Assembly (NCBI GenBank): GCA_009823395.1
Contig: CM020514.1
Coordinates: forward strand, 10,602,966-10,666,965
From: Thamnaconus septentrionalis
Taxonomy: Eukaryota > Chordata > Actinopteri > Tetraodontiformes > Monacanthidae
Reading direction: 5' to 3'
DNA length: 64,000 nucleotides
How positions within the stretch are numbered: the first letter of the stretch is position 1; each line of letters begins with the position of its first letter. Of this stretch, positions 38,500 to 50,524 are shown piece after piece. The notes beneath the pieces are model-generated. The model had not been told where the DNA came from. It worked only from the letters and a program-made list of their open reading frames with translations, and searched no databases. A program made the position numbers and the translations under genes.

Positions 38500-39300
38500 T
38501 TCTGATTCGAAAGACAGCAAGTGTCACATTTTCCCTGCATGTCCAATAATGGGTTGGCGCAATCATTTTATGGTTTGATGATATATATAAATTTGAGAAT
38601 TTCCGCGATTAAAAACCACAAGGGCCCATGGCGACATGGGTGTAATTGAACGATCAAGAATATTTCCCGACGTATTCATCTGTCTAACTTTAAACTCGTA
38701 AGGGTAAAAATCAAGAACAATGATAATTCACAGTTTATCTAATTTGACATTGCAGAACGCGGTAGGCGTCTTTTAGCACAAGTTGGCGGATTGAGGTATT
38801 CTAGCTTTTTTAAGAATGTGTTCACTGACTTAAAACCGTTGCCGTGCATTCGTCGTCGTTAAACGTACACCTGTCGCTATTTTCTGTTTCTGAATAAAGG
38901 TTTGTCTTTTTTGAAATTTGCCTTTAACTGATGCTATGTTCAAAGACCGATGTAAATTGTGTGTGTAAATAAAAAAATAAGTTTCCGTAACATCAGAATA
39001 GCGGGTGTTGTCTCAAATGACATGAGACCATGTTCACTCAAGCATTGTTGACTGCACTTATTATAACGTCATTAGCAGAGGCCTCATAGTTCTTTGCGGC
39101 TTTTCTGAGTAAAGCCATTTCCGAGGAGCCTACGAAGGCATCGTGTGTTTTTTCGCTTCCTGTATTTCGTCGCTGGGTCAGGCGTCCTCATGACCAGGAT
39201 TGTTTGTGCACCGTTGTCAGTGTTGAAACGCACTTCCACTTGGGGTAAGAACTGTGCGACTAAAGGGGGTCCCAGCTCGGCGGATGTAGCTAACGCAAGT
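38500..39300. other. Spacer between ING1 promoter and NAXD
   Basis: About 800 bp, AT-rich at first and then GC-richer toward the NAXD first exon at 39311. No gene seen. CARS2, which lies between NAXD and ING1 in human as I recall, is absent here. Confidence 0.6.
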
Positions 39301-39310
39301 CTTGTATGAC

Positions 39311-42300
39311 ATGTCGCAACAGTCTCGGGTTTCGGCGTTCTGCGTGATTCCATTCGTGCTGTCGCTTGTCGCCATTCTGTTGTGTTTGAATGACAAAGGT
39401 AAAGTGCAACGAGTAACTTGTATTTAATTTGCAGCGTCTTGCTAGCAGCGGCTAATTTTAGCAGTCCCTGGCGTGCGTGATAGCTATTTGGCGTCTTATT
39501 TCGTTTGCCGAGGAGTTGACAGGTACAAGGTTCACGGATCAGGTAGTTTAGGACCCAGTAGACACCCGAAATAATGGGCGGGGCAAAGGTGAATCCACCC
39601 TCCGAGAACTGATCAGAGGTCAGTTCGGGAATTCTCCAGCGAGGGTAAGGGCGGCGAAAAAGACCAGTGAGGCTGATCTGCGGTCAGTGCTTCCCAGCGT
39701 TTCGCCTGCAAAGCAAACTGATAAACACCGACGGTTTTAGGCTTAGCTAGCATACAAAGAGTTCAGCTGTTTTTCTGCATTATTAACTGCGAGAGAGGTG
39801 TAAAATTATCGGCACCATTGGTCGGACTAGGCTACCTACACGACCGGTTGTTGGTGGTGGTGGGGGTGTTTGAATAGCGGCCACGCAGCCTCAGTGCAGC
39901 TCTGAGCAAACATCCGGAGCCGACCTCCATCATTATCCGCATCGTCAACATCATCGGTCTCCTCCCGCTGGCTGGAGGCTCTCCCCGTCGGTACCCAGAC
40001 TCGTCTGTGCCCGCTATGCAGACGAACACGACGCGAGGCTTCCTGTGGTCGGACGTGGAGACCCGGACCTTGCTGAAGATTTGGGGCGAGCAGGACATCC
40101 AGGCGGCGCTGGAGGAAAACTTCCGAAACAGCTTCGTGTACCGCGATGTCTCCCGGAGGCTGGGGGGCATGGGGTTCGAGAGGACGCCGGAACAATGCCG
40201 GATGCGGATCAAGAGCCTGAAAAGACAGTACCTGTTAGCCAAAGAGGGCAATCTGCGCAATAACGGCCAGTACCACAAGATTTGTAAGTTCTATGACACA
40301 ATGGAGCGGATTTTGAGCAACCGGCCCCCTCACGATCCCCAGGAGTTCATCGACAGCGGGCCGGGAGGGGAGGAGGCCGCGGACGGCATGGAGGAGGATG
40401 CAGAGGATGCTCAGGACGGCTTCTCAGAGAGCACAACGGAGTGTTCTTATCCTGCAGAGACTGAAGTGAAGCTGGAATACCCCACCATTCCCATCCCCAT
40501 TCCTGTCAAAGTGACAGTGGGGAACAGCAGTAAGTGCCTCCGCCTTGTCATGAATCACATTTTCTTGTCAGACTGCGTTGATGTGTCTTTAAATTAATGC
40601 GTTGCCCTCGGTTTTGAATGTTTCCGTTCCAGGCTCGGCAGCGAGACCACTGAACAGCTGCCAGTCCATCTCCGGTTTGTCAGCCAGAGCGGCCAAACGG
40701 CCGAGGAAGCGGCGGGCCAACTTCCCCATGGAGAAGCTCATGGAGCAGTTCCTGGAGCAGAGCGCGCAGGCCGAAGACGGCTTCTACCGCATGGAGGAGC
40801 AGCGGCTGCAGGCCGAAGACCGTCGCAGGGAAGCCGAGCACGCCCGAGAGCTGCACATGCTGCAGATGCTGGGACAGATGTTCTCCAGCATCTCCTCGGC
40901 CAGGCCGGTCTCCTCTTCCTCCTCCTCCTCCTCCACCACCACCAAAAACGCTCCCCCCGCCTCCGTGCCGCCGTCTTACGGTGCCGGGCCATGCACGGAG
41001 TCCAGTCACGGCCAGCGGGCCTCGCCCAAGAGAGACTGTCTCAGCCAGCACGGCCGCCTCCAGAGCCCAGATCCCCAGGCGTTAGGTATTGCTTTCGATG
41101 TCATGTGAGCAGCTTCGAGGTGGAAAGTGGGAGGAGAAACCTGAGCTGCATCAGCTGTAATATGAACACTGGGTGACTCCAGTGTCACCCCATTTCCTGA
41201 GCTTCCTTTAGTGCAATGCTTTCGTCACACATTGTCATTCAGTCAGTTGCCGCTATTGTTTTGTTTTATGTATTGAGGATTTTTTCAGAGTTTGCCTCAA
41301 TGGGATGCAACTCAAGTAGAATTTATGTTCCCCGTGGGGGAAAAAAAACAAGCATCTCACTCTTTCACTCTTTGTTTATGCCTTCAGTTTTCGAGCGCTA
41401 CCACAGTTTGGGCTCCACGACACACAGGGGCATGGACAGTGACATCAGCACGCTGGTGAAGAGCATCGTCCCACCACTAACATCTAAAAAGCACAAGGGG
41501 CAGGACGGGCGGATAGGAATCATCGGAGGATGCCAAGAGTATGTGGCCGCAAAGATTCACCCATCACATTGTAAACGTCACGCAGCGGAACTTGGCTTCA
41601 CATGGTTTAATCTGTGATGTTTGTGAAGGTACACCGGAGCGCCGTACTTCGCCGCCATCTCAGCCCTGAAAGTGGTAAGAAGTCCGCGAGACCACTTGTC
41701 TGCGGTTGTCCAGAAGATGTCCTTTCAGTGGGTCCACTGATGTGAAGTGACAGTGCTGGTTTCATGTCTTCAGGGTGCCGACTTGTCCCATGTGTTCTGC
41801 ACCAAAGACGCCGCGACTGTTATCAAATCGTACAGCCCGGAGCTCATAGTTCATCCTGTTCTGTAAGTAGAGCACAGCCGTTACTTAGAAAACTCACACA
41901 CAAACAAAGAGGGGGATTGTTTCACTGTGAATGAAGGACGTGTCCCTCAAACAGTTGTGCAATACTGCTGTTTTATAAGAATAGCTGTCTACCTTTGCTG
42001 TTAAGTTGCCTGAATCTGATCAGATCTGCAGTTCTGGCTTTGCTTTCTCACAATAATGTTGTCAGGTATGGGTCACTATGGTTACTTTTAGTGTCTCTAA
42101 TTGAATTATTTCACAGATAAGCAAGAGAAGATTTGATTATTCCGTGTGCTTGTTCACAGCTTTCTCAAGAAAAAAAAAAAATGAATGTGTTACACTCGCA
42201 CAGGGGCCTGAAGTGGCCTTAATCTGATCCACCAACCACTGTGTGACCTAGATCTGATTTTAGTACCATGAAATGTGAACATGTCAAATCAGATTAGAGG

Positions 42301-44953
42301 CACGTCCATATGTCATTGTAAATCAGATGCCAGTCAGGGTTTTTAAAATGTGACTTCAGTCTCAAATTGTCATGTGACCCGTATCACATCAGCTATTTTC
42401 CCCATAGTTAGACACAGTCACTCTTGTCAGCTCACCTGCACCAGCAGGAGAAATGTTATGTGCACATACCGCAGAGAGATCTATCGTGTGAAAATGCCGC
42501 CCAGTTCTGAAAAGATAGTTGCTGTGACGGTGTCCATTGCAATCTATTTAGCAGGAGCCATTGTTTACAACTTGTAACAGCGTCTTCCTCCGGTGTTTTG
42601 AGACCAGCGTGCAGCCGTCGCTTCTCGCTCCCTTACCTCCACACATTTGCATGTAAACAAAGCAGATTCGTTATGGAATCCACCTACATTTTAATAAAAA
42701 GTATTCTCTGCTTAAACACACAGCTTAAATATTATGACAGCTGTGAACATTTTTACATGACACTGCAGCTTAAGCAAATTTTTTTTTTTTTCATCTTCTC
42801 TGCCTCACGACTGTGCGTGTGTCTGTGTGTGTGTGCGCGCGCACGGTTGTCTTGGTGATGTTGACACATGAGCTTTTGATCATTGAAATGCAGGAAAATG
42901 CATTTACAAGGCACAAAAAGAGCAAATAATTCCTTAATAGTAAAATGAGCAATGTCATATTCCTGCACAGTTGCTTGTTTGACCACGTCTGCATATGGGT
43001 TTGTTATGTTTGTCTTTTTAAAGGGACAGTCCAAATGCAGTGGAGGAGATAGAGAAATGGCTCCCAAGACTGCACGGTCTGGTGGTGGGACCAGGTCTGG
43101 GACGAGACGACTTGCTGCTGAGAACAGCCAAGGCATGTGGAGTTTCAGACTGTGCAGACTGGGGCTGACTAGGGCTGACTGTCCACACTGTTTTTAGCAA
43201 ATGTCCAAATGGGATCTGGCTCTGTTCAGACTGGGCCACATTATTGACCTATCTGACAGGTTGCTGTGGCAACGATGTCAGAGCGCAGGCGTTGTCCAGT
43301 GTGTGTGGTGTGTGTCATATAATTGCGATACATGCCCTGGAGCTTGGCTTGATTGGAGCCATCTCCCCACAGACTGACGAGGCAATGAGTTTCCTCCTTT
43401 GTCCAGGGACTGCTGTTTTCCACTTCTCCTGTCTGCTCCATTACGTTACAGCTCCACACCCCGAATGTCGCTCTCCGGTCTGGCGCATTGGGTCTTGCGT
43501 CGCGTAGAGTGACGTCACGGACAGTCAAAAGCGATCGGTGTGTCTGGAGCTGTTCACACTGAGACGCAGCTGTCCAAACGTGATTTGAAACCACCCCCCA
43601 AAGGTGGTTTCAAATCACGTTTTTATGTGATTTGTGGCTGTTCAGATTACAAAAGAGACATCTGGTTTCAATCTGGATGGGCTAAAAATCGGATTTTGGC
43701 TGGCAGTCTGAACAGGGCTAAAATGCAGCGAGAAGTTGATTTCACACTGCGCAACTGTCACACAAGTGTTCCTATGTGACATGGTCTCCTTTGCCATCTG
43801 TCTGTTAGGAGGTGATAGAGAGGTCCAAAGCGAGAGACATCCCCATCGTCATTGACGCAGTGAGTCTGTGCATCCAGCTGCCCAACAGATGGAATCCTAC
43901 ATTTCGAGGACAGTCAATGACGATGCATCTTTCTTTTCACATTTTTTTTGAACAGGATGGATTATGGCTCGTTTCTCAGCAGCCGTCTGTCATTCAAGGG
44001 TACCAGAAGGGCATCCTCACACCGAACTTCATGGAGTTCACCCGACTGTATGAATCGCTAGTGAGTCAAGTTCTGTTCAGAGTCAATCCAGTCCACATGA
44101 GTTGGAAACATAATGTGTGTTTACAAACAGTTGGATCTTTATTTTTTGTGTGCTTGTTTTTTCCGTCTCAGCACAATGAGCCCATGGACAGCACCGATCA
44201 CCAGCGAAATGCAATGCAGCTCAGTGTAGCAATGGGAAACCTCACCTTGGTCTTGAAAGGAGAACGGGATCTCATTACAGACGGCAGTAAAGGTTCGTAC
44301 TGAGTTAGCATGTTTTACGACTGCAGAACTCACAAACCAGAATTGAAAATGAACAACATCCAGTCTCCCGTCCTCTCATGTCACTGATGTATTATGTTTT
44401 CAGTCATCTCCTGCAGCGTCGAGGGCAGCGGGAGAAGATGTGGTGGGCAGGGAGACCTCCTGTCTGGATCTCTGGGAGTTCTGGCACACTGGGCCCATGC
44501 TGCCTCTGCAGCAGGCACACTCAGGTGAAACAGGATGAGCTCAGGGTTGACTTCTCACAGTTTCCGCTTCTAGTGTGCAGTTTTTTGTTTACACTGTTTA
44601 GGTCATCAAGGACCAAGATTAAAACAACATTCCTCCAGGATATTTCTTGTATTGGTTTGGAATTAGAGTCCTAATGTGTTGCCATTTTTTTTTTTTTACA
44701 AAAATAAGAAAGGAAGTTAACGACACACTAAATGTAAAACAGATGTCAGTAAAGTGTGACTGCCGTTTCCTTTACTAATGCATGATCTTCCTCATTTTGC
44801 AGCATGAAGCCCTCTATGGTTGCGGCGTACGGGGCTTGCTCTCTTACGCGGCAGTGCAACAGTCAAGCGTTTCGTCAGCATGGCAGGTCCACCACAACGT
44901 CGGACATGATCCAGGAGATCGGCTCAGCCTTCAAAAAGCTGTTTGAAAACTAA
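39311..44953 (+). CDS. naxd: ATP/ADP-dependent NAD(P)H-hydrate dehydratase
   Basis: Exons: 39311-39398, 41388-41538, 41629-41674, 41774-41862, 43024-43132, 43809-43859, 43956-44060, 44172-44292, 44404-44524 and 44803-44953; 343 residues in one frame. The enzyme uses nucleotide phosphate to dehydrate damaged NAD(P)HX back to NAD(P)H, the partner step to the NAXE epimerase. Evidence: [23 protein letters not shown] by joining exons 2-3, [42 protein letters not shown] and the [18 protein letters not shown] catalytic loop. Exon 1 encodes a hydrophobic segment ([17 protein letters not shown]), a signal or membrane-targeting leader; a Met in exon 2 (RGMDSD) could start a cytosolic form. Intron 5 begins GC rather than GT. 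Intron 1 contains another gene. Confidence 0.95.
40016..41108 (+). CDS. Myb/SANT-like DNA-binding domain protein nested in NAXD intron 1
   Basis: Exons 40016-40529 and 40633-41108 (GT-AG, AGC A|gtaagt ... cag|GC), 329 residues. Residues 7-95 form a Myb/SANT-like domain of the MSANTD/ZSCAN29 kind: [19 protein letters not shown], then [19 protein letters not shown] and [11 protein letters not shown]. An acidic stretch (about 115-140) and a basic patch KRPRKRR (193-199) follow, then a coiled coil at about 204-255 ([13 protein letters not shown] ... MLQMLGQMF) and a Ser/Thr/Pro-rich tail. It probably binds DNA and dimerises; targets are unknown. It lies wholly inside NAXD intron 1 on the same strand. 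The final codons (GIAFDVM) read through a usable donor at 41085/41086, and I see no AATAAA or ATTAAA before NAXD exon 2. I cannot give an exact orthologue. Confidence 0.85.
41863..43023 (+). other. NAXD intron 4, repeat-rich
   Basis: Recurrent 'aatctgat' and 'caaatcagatt' phrases at 42010-42360 in both orientations suggest an old non-autonomous DNA element. A T run (42780-42792) and a GT/GC run (42820-42844) lie near the 3' part. AATAAA occurs near 42695. No exon seen. Confidence 0.5.
43133..43134 (+). other. naxd: GC splice donor of NAXD intron 5
   Basis: The exon ends GCCAAG and the intron begins GCATGT. The following exon (GAGGTGATAGAGAGG) continues the protein in frame only from this point; the nearest GT, five bases on, would shift the frame. 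GC-AG introns are a known minority class. Confidence 0.75.
43140..43800. mobile_element. Probable non-autonomous DNA transposon with internal hairpin, NAXD intron 5
   Basis: The motif 'ctgttcagactg' recurs near 43222 and in inverted form (cagtctgaacag) near 43705, with further 'tgttcacactg' and 'tgttcagatta' variants. In between sits a perfect 20-bp inverted repeat, arms 43576-43595 and 43603-43622, loop 7 bases. No transposase frame. Family unknown. Confidence 0.5.
43576..43622. repeat. Perfect 20-bp hairpin
   Basis: AAACGTGATTTGAAACCACC is followed by a 7-base loop (CCCCAAA) and its exact complement. Seen directly. Confidence 0.95.
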
Positions 44954-45076
44954 AGAAAATTTTTATTGTAAAAACTGTTCATTGGGGGGTTGGGCTGGTT
45001 GATTATTTTGATCAAGTTGAAAGACATGGCTGTACACATAAGGATGCCAGTTTGGGGCTGCGGTCTGTTTAGGTGC

Positions 45077-45082
45077 AATAAA
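45077..45082 (+). terminator. naxd: NAXD polyadenylation signal
   Basis: AATAAA 124 bases after the TAA stop at 44951-44953. Confidence 0.8.
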
Positions 45083-45488
45083 TAGACCATGTGAGAACAC
45101 TAACAGTTGTCTAATGTCTTCAGTCTGTCATGTAGTGCAAAAAGTAAATTTTCTATTCCTCAGTTAATGATTATCAAATATATGTGTATGTACACACACA
45201 TATTTATATATGTACATATGTATGTATATATTCTACTTTCTCTGTTCTTGGCTTTTGGTGGAATTATGCATTGTCTGTTTTATCACACTGGTAAACTTGG
45301 TGTGTAAAGTCAATTGAGTCTTCCTTTGAAATGTTTGGTAATTGACAAAGAAATAAATATTTAACTAAATCTTTCGAAGCCACAGTGCTGCGCGCTCCTG
45401 CAAGGTGCACACAGATCCCGGCAGAACTCAGCATTTTGCAAATAAAAAGAATGCCACTTTATTTGTCATGCAGTGTCAGGTGGCCAAG

Positions 45489-45498
45489 CTATCTATCC

Positions 45499-45570
<72 letters not shown>
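45489..45570. repeat. (ATCT)n microsatellite
   Basis: About twenty ATCT units between NAXD and RAB20, directly after a fish repeat phrase 'ccactttatttgtcatgcagtg' (45450-45475). Confidence 0.95.
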
Positions 45571-45571
<1 letters not shown>

Positions 45572-45879
45572 ATGTCCCACTTAATCTTACCAAGTTCATA
45601 TGGCAGATCTACATTCCAGAATTCTAGAAACATGATGTGCTCCTTTCGAGTGGACCTGCTTTTTATTTAAATATGCAGTAAATTTGCATTCCCTGCGAAA
45701 GAAAATTACCTAAACTGACTTTTATAACTAAAAATATACATTTTCAATTGTGCTAAATGGCGATCATTTAGGGGGAAATTACATTTAAATGCCATATTTT
45801 GTACACATTTGGAATGTTGAGTGAATGAATCTCTACCTGCCTAATACAAGACATGAAGTTGAGAACGAAAATAAACTAT

Positions 45880-46115
45880 AGTATTGAGAGTACCAAGATT
45901 TTGCAAAACCAATTAATGAATGCATTGTTTCAATAATAACAAATATATAATTTTCCTACTTTTTATTTTCAAGTAAAGGTGGCCTGGGCACATTTCAGCA
46001 CTTTCTTACTTTTATTTGAGTAAACGAGTTTAATCAGCACTTTAATGCCAGCGAATTTGTTCCCCAGAAGTACCCGTACTTAATTAAAGTACCGAATGTG
46101 AATGTTTTTGCCATC
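45880..46115. repeat. Dispersed fish repeat, copy 2
   Basis: Diverged copy of the element at 6140-6366, sharing 'caataat', 'cactttcttacttttatttgagtaa', 'gagtttaatcagcacttt' and a 'ttttgccatctttgc' end. It ends about 325 bp upstream of the RAB20 start codon. Confidence 0.6.
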
Positions 46116-46440
46116 TTTGCCCAGCCGCAGCCTGCCAAGCAAAGCGGAGGGCAAACAGCCCCCGCTAAGCTCCTTTGCTACTTCCTGTTTTACCTCGATG
46201 ACTTTTCCGAATCCGAAGTTCACATCCAGACAAACTGAGTGCTGCGGGGATGACCTAACGGTCGGGTGTCACGTTGCCGCGGACGAACTTTCCTCCACAA
46301 AATGGCGTTCGATAGAGGAATCAGCGATCACTTAAAAATCGCTTTTCCCTGTTAGCCGGACACTCCGGTTCGACCGTAACGAGAGTTAAATCCTCCTCCG
46401 CCTCCGCCGGCCACAGGGGAATCCGACGCCTAGCGACATC

Positions 46441-49400
46441 ATGCCCGAGGTGTCCAAGATGAGGAAGCCCGACGTCAAGGTGGTTCTCCTCGGAGACATG
46501 AACGTCGGGAAGACGTCGCTGCTCCACAGGTACACGGAGAGGAAGTTTAAGGACACCGTCAGCACCGTCGGAGGGGCTTTTTACCTCAAACAGTGGGGGC
46601 CCTACAACATCTCCATATGGGACACCGCCGGTAACAATCCTTTACTCGTTTACCTTTTTATGACTTCGTCTTTTTAATGTTTCGCAAATGAAGTTTTATG
46701 AGCTTCGTGTTGTGTTTACTTGATAAGACGCGACGCAGCCACTCACTCTGAGGCAATCACAGGCATGTGACCAGTGTGCAAGTAACAGTATGTAAAGACT
46801 CGGTTGCAGTGAAGAGATGAGTAACTGTGATGTTATGTCTTGACAGATATGTCTGACACGTATCGTATGGCGCTAAAAAGTTCACAGTAACTCAATTGTT
46901 ATTCTGGGGGCGGGGGTATGTTTTAATTACAGGATTCTGAATTCTGACATGAATTGTCAGAATTAATGTTTAAAAAACAACAACAAAGAAAACAGCGTGG
47001 AACTAGAGTGACAAGAAAGATTTTAATTGGATAAGCCTTATTGCATAAAACTGCATTTCAAACTACTACGAATGGGGGAAAACATATTTGTACTGTGCGT
47101 TGTTGCTCAATTTTGGACAAACCTGATGCAACTTGATCCAACGGCTGAGTGATTTCAAATGTAATTGAAACTGAAAAACACATTTTTCACAAATACATGC
47201 AGCATTCATATAGAAGCATATTAAATGAGGATTTTTGTTATATTTGGACTTTTGCAAGTGAATTGATAACTGTTTCCAAAATTAGCATGCGTGTGGGAAC
47301 TTTGTGTCCATAGGGAGCTGTTCAATCTTGGTCTTGTTTTAAGGGACTTGTTGTATTCATTGAGGAAAAATAAAGACATTCGTATAACAGATGAAGACAT
47401 TTATTTAATATGAAAGACACAGATCAGGCAATAGTTGAAATAGGCAGCTTGTTAATTATTATCTGACTTGTACTCAAGCTTATTGTCTTACCAACTTCAT
47501 CTCAGTGGTAGAAATGGGAGAATAAAAATGCTTAAATTCCATTTTAAACAAATAGCCAAAGTTGTATCTATTGTTACAAGGCAAACATTCAAAATGTTGC
47601 CAAAAACATTACCTAATTAACCCCAAGGCTCACAGGATCATTAATAAGAATAGTTTTACTGTTATCTATGTTCGCCCTGGAACTGGGTAAATATAAATTA
47701 CAATAAACCGTCCAACCCTCTAAGACACACAAACAAACAGTTAAGAGAAGAGGAGTTAGTGAGGCAGGGCGATAAGAAAAAGCTGGCTGTGTCACCACTG
47801 AGCCATTTCCTGTGTGCTGCTAAACTGCATGACTCCTGACGGGAGGCTGCTCCATTTGTTTTATCTATTTGTGACTGGTTTTAAAAAAAATATGTCAGCT
47901 CAGTGTAGGACCATTCGCACTGGAAGTTGTCTCACTCCGTCCGAATCCCACCAGCTCGGCACATTGAACACAGTCGGCGACTTATTTTCCCACAAATTTC
48001 ACCAATTTTAGCTTGAAAGCCCCACGAGACCTCCAGTGTTCCTCTTACTTGAGTCACATGACACGGCGGTGACGAGAAACATTGACCTGACGGTTCCAAA
48101 CTTGCCTATGTCGGTACTTCCCAGAAGTGCGTAGGAGCCTCAACTAAGTTTTTTGTTGTCTTTTGGGTCAGGTCTGATTTAATAGAGGAGAAGCATTCCT
48201 GCATTTCTGCCTCAGATTACATTCTGTTTATTAAGATCAGTTCTGGGAAAAGGTTTATTTACTTGACCTAATTCAAGGACATGTGGCGGTTGTTTCCTTT
48301 GAAACACAAACAAGTTTGAATGTGATGACAAGGCTACAAGAAGGGGTGAGGAAAGTAATCAATACAGGGATATATTGACATTGTTTACCCAACAACAATG
48401 GACTTTAGACTCCTAATACTGTTATTTGAATACATAACTACCTAAACACAACATACGTACTGTATTAGATTCGCGATGGTAGCACCAGGTAAGAAGATAC
48501 CTCATGCTTGTCAAGTTAATCTACTAATCTGACACTTTTTGGCCATGCTTGCTTGAAACTGGACAACTTTTCATAATCACAGAAACTTGTTGTTCGTTAC
48601 CTTCTTACTTGTTTGAAAAAGTCCTGCCTGGTCTCCTCCTTCTCTTCACTGGGTTCCTTTGCAATTCCATCGTATGCGGGGATCCTGGCAGATCATGAAA
48701 TAAAAAGCACTCCCTCTGTCTGATCCTGGCTGTTACCAATTTAACTAATGACTTGTTCCATTCTACCGCTGAAGTACGTCATCAAATGGGATTTCAGCTG
48801 AGAACATTGGAGCTGCCTGAGCTGCCTGCTGCTATTCATGAAAATGGCCCATTAGACTGTTTAATAGACACTTTTATAATGCCAAAGTTCTAATTACGGG
48901 AACATCTTCCAGCTCACGCGCTGTTTTCATGCTGTCACGCTTAAATTATCATTTAAAGCGCAGGTACTTGGCAAACAATGTTGCAGTTCTGATGTGCTGT
49001 CGCTCCAAAGTCCCACATCCGCAGTAAATTGAACTCACCGTAAGCTCAGCTTTTGCGCAATCAACACCCCCTGTGGCAAGGTTTTCGATCACAATGCAGT
49101 CTTTCAGTCTTCCTGCACATTTTACCAACAAAGACTGTTTCTGTTTGGCACAATCCGAAGACGCTCTCTCCGCAGCCCTCGTGCTCCGCGGCTTGCTCGC
49201 TCGTTTGGGAGCCGGCGGCTGACCTGTCTCCATCCTGCGTCCTCAGGTCGCGAGCAGTTCCACGGGCTGGGATCGATGTACTGCAGAGGCGCGTCCGCGG
49301 TCATCCTCATTTACGACGTCACCAACCGTCAGACCCTCGCCGAGCTGGAGGAACGCTTCCTGTCGCTGACCGACACGGCCAACCCCGACTGCATCTACGC

Positions 49401-49848
49401 CGTCGTGGGCAACAAGGCCGATCTCACGGACGCCCAAGCCCACATGTTCCAAACGTCGGACGCGGCCGGCGAGCAGCGAACTGAGGGCGAGGACGAGAGG
49501 GCAGAGCCGCAGGTGCTGTCCGCCTGCCCGACTCCCCCCGCCTCCCCGGCGTCCCTCTCTGGAGTGATGCTACGCAAGCAGGTGGTCCGCGAGGACGCGG
49601 TGGCCCTGTACGAGAGGCTGCTGCGCTACAAGGGCCTGGACGAGAAGAGCAGCCTGCCGGCGGAGACCATGTGCTTCGAGACGAGCGCCAAGACGGGCTA
49701 CAACGTGGACGCTCTGTTCGAGGCGCTGTTCGACTTGGTGCTGCCCTCCATCCTGAGGAAGCGGAACGAGAACCAGGCGTCTCCTACGGTGGACCTGGAG
49801 GAGTACAGAGGGGCCGGCAGCAAGCGGGCAAGATCCTCCTGCTGCTGA
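46441..49848 (+). CDS. rab20: Ras-related small GTPase Rab20
   Basis: Two exons, 46441-46630 and 49247-49848, with a 2.6 kb intron; 263 residues, longer than the human protein (about 234). Rab20 acts on endosomes, phagosomes and the Golgi region. G motifs: P-loop GDMNVGKTS at 18-26, WDTAGREQF at 60-68, VVGNKADLTD, and ETSAKTGYN. The switch II position normally Gln is Arg65 (WDTAGRE), a known Rab20 trait that should lower GTP hydrolysis. An acidic, Pro/Ser-rich insert (EGEDERAEPQ...PTPPASPASLSG) separates NKAD from the ETSAK box. The end, RARSSCC, is a double-cysteine geranylgeranylation site. The start codon is in a GC-rich first exon and its context (CATCATGC) is acceptable. Confidence 0.95.
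46631..49246 (+). other. RAB20 intron
   Basis: AT-rich; I see no exon or RNA gene in it. Long open frames here are trivial. Confidence 0.6.
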
Positions 49849-50389
49849 ACGCCAGAGAATAGAGACTTGTTTTTTAAACGCAATGACAGTCCGCAGCTCG
49901 CTCTGGATGCTGATGACAAACTGTGATGGTACTACTCGTCTTCCATAACCAAGGCCAAAAATGGTTAACGAGTCCTTGGTAACCAAAACACACTCTCACC
50001 TTGTTGATTCTGTGAAGAGAGTCGGTTAGAAGCCTAATAGCACTTTGTGGTGTTTTTTTTTTTAGGGCATTCCTCTGCCTGGATGGGAGATACAGGCGTC
50101 TTATATTTTCATTTTGCGCTTCAGAACATTTCAACTTCTAAAACTGCACTGGCATCCCAAAGATGTTACTATGGTCCAACAAAACATGCGAGAAGTCAAT
50201 CACTGCTTTTTGTTATGATCTTTAAATGAAAATTTTGTGAATTTATCACCACCCGCTGTTAATTTGAGGGGTACATTGCACTGTATTGTATTGTAGTTAT
50301 TTGTTGTTGTTTTTTTCACCAATCACAAGTCTTTGACACTGTTACGGAATTTCTTTCTGTTTTGCTGGTACATTGCAGCCATGATGAGG

Positions 50390-50395
50390 AATAAA
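50390..50395 (+). terminator. rab20: RAB20 polyadenylation signal
   Basis: AATAAA in 'gaggaataaataatg', 540 bases after the stop codon. Confidence 0.75.
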
Positions 50396-50524
50396 TAATG
50401 AATACGTGGTGAATTTTAACTGCACTTGTCATCATAATAAAGATTTTCTATTTTGCCATCCTTGTGACCCGTCTGCGATCGCTTCGTTTGAGCAAAATGA
50501 CAAAGACATGTATAGGAAACAACG

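Noticed and set aside
40680..41051. Minus-strand ORFs over the SANT gene
   Set aside because: Gly/Arg-rich antisense of a GC-rich coding exon; no family and no splice support.
49570..49986. 138-codon minus-strand ORF
   Set aside because: Antisense of RAB20 exon 2.
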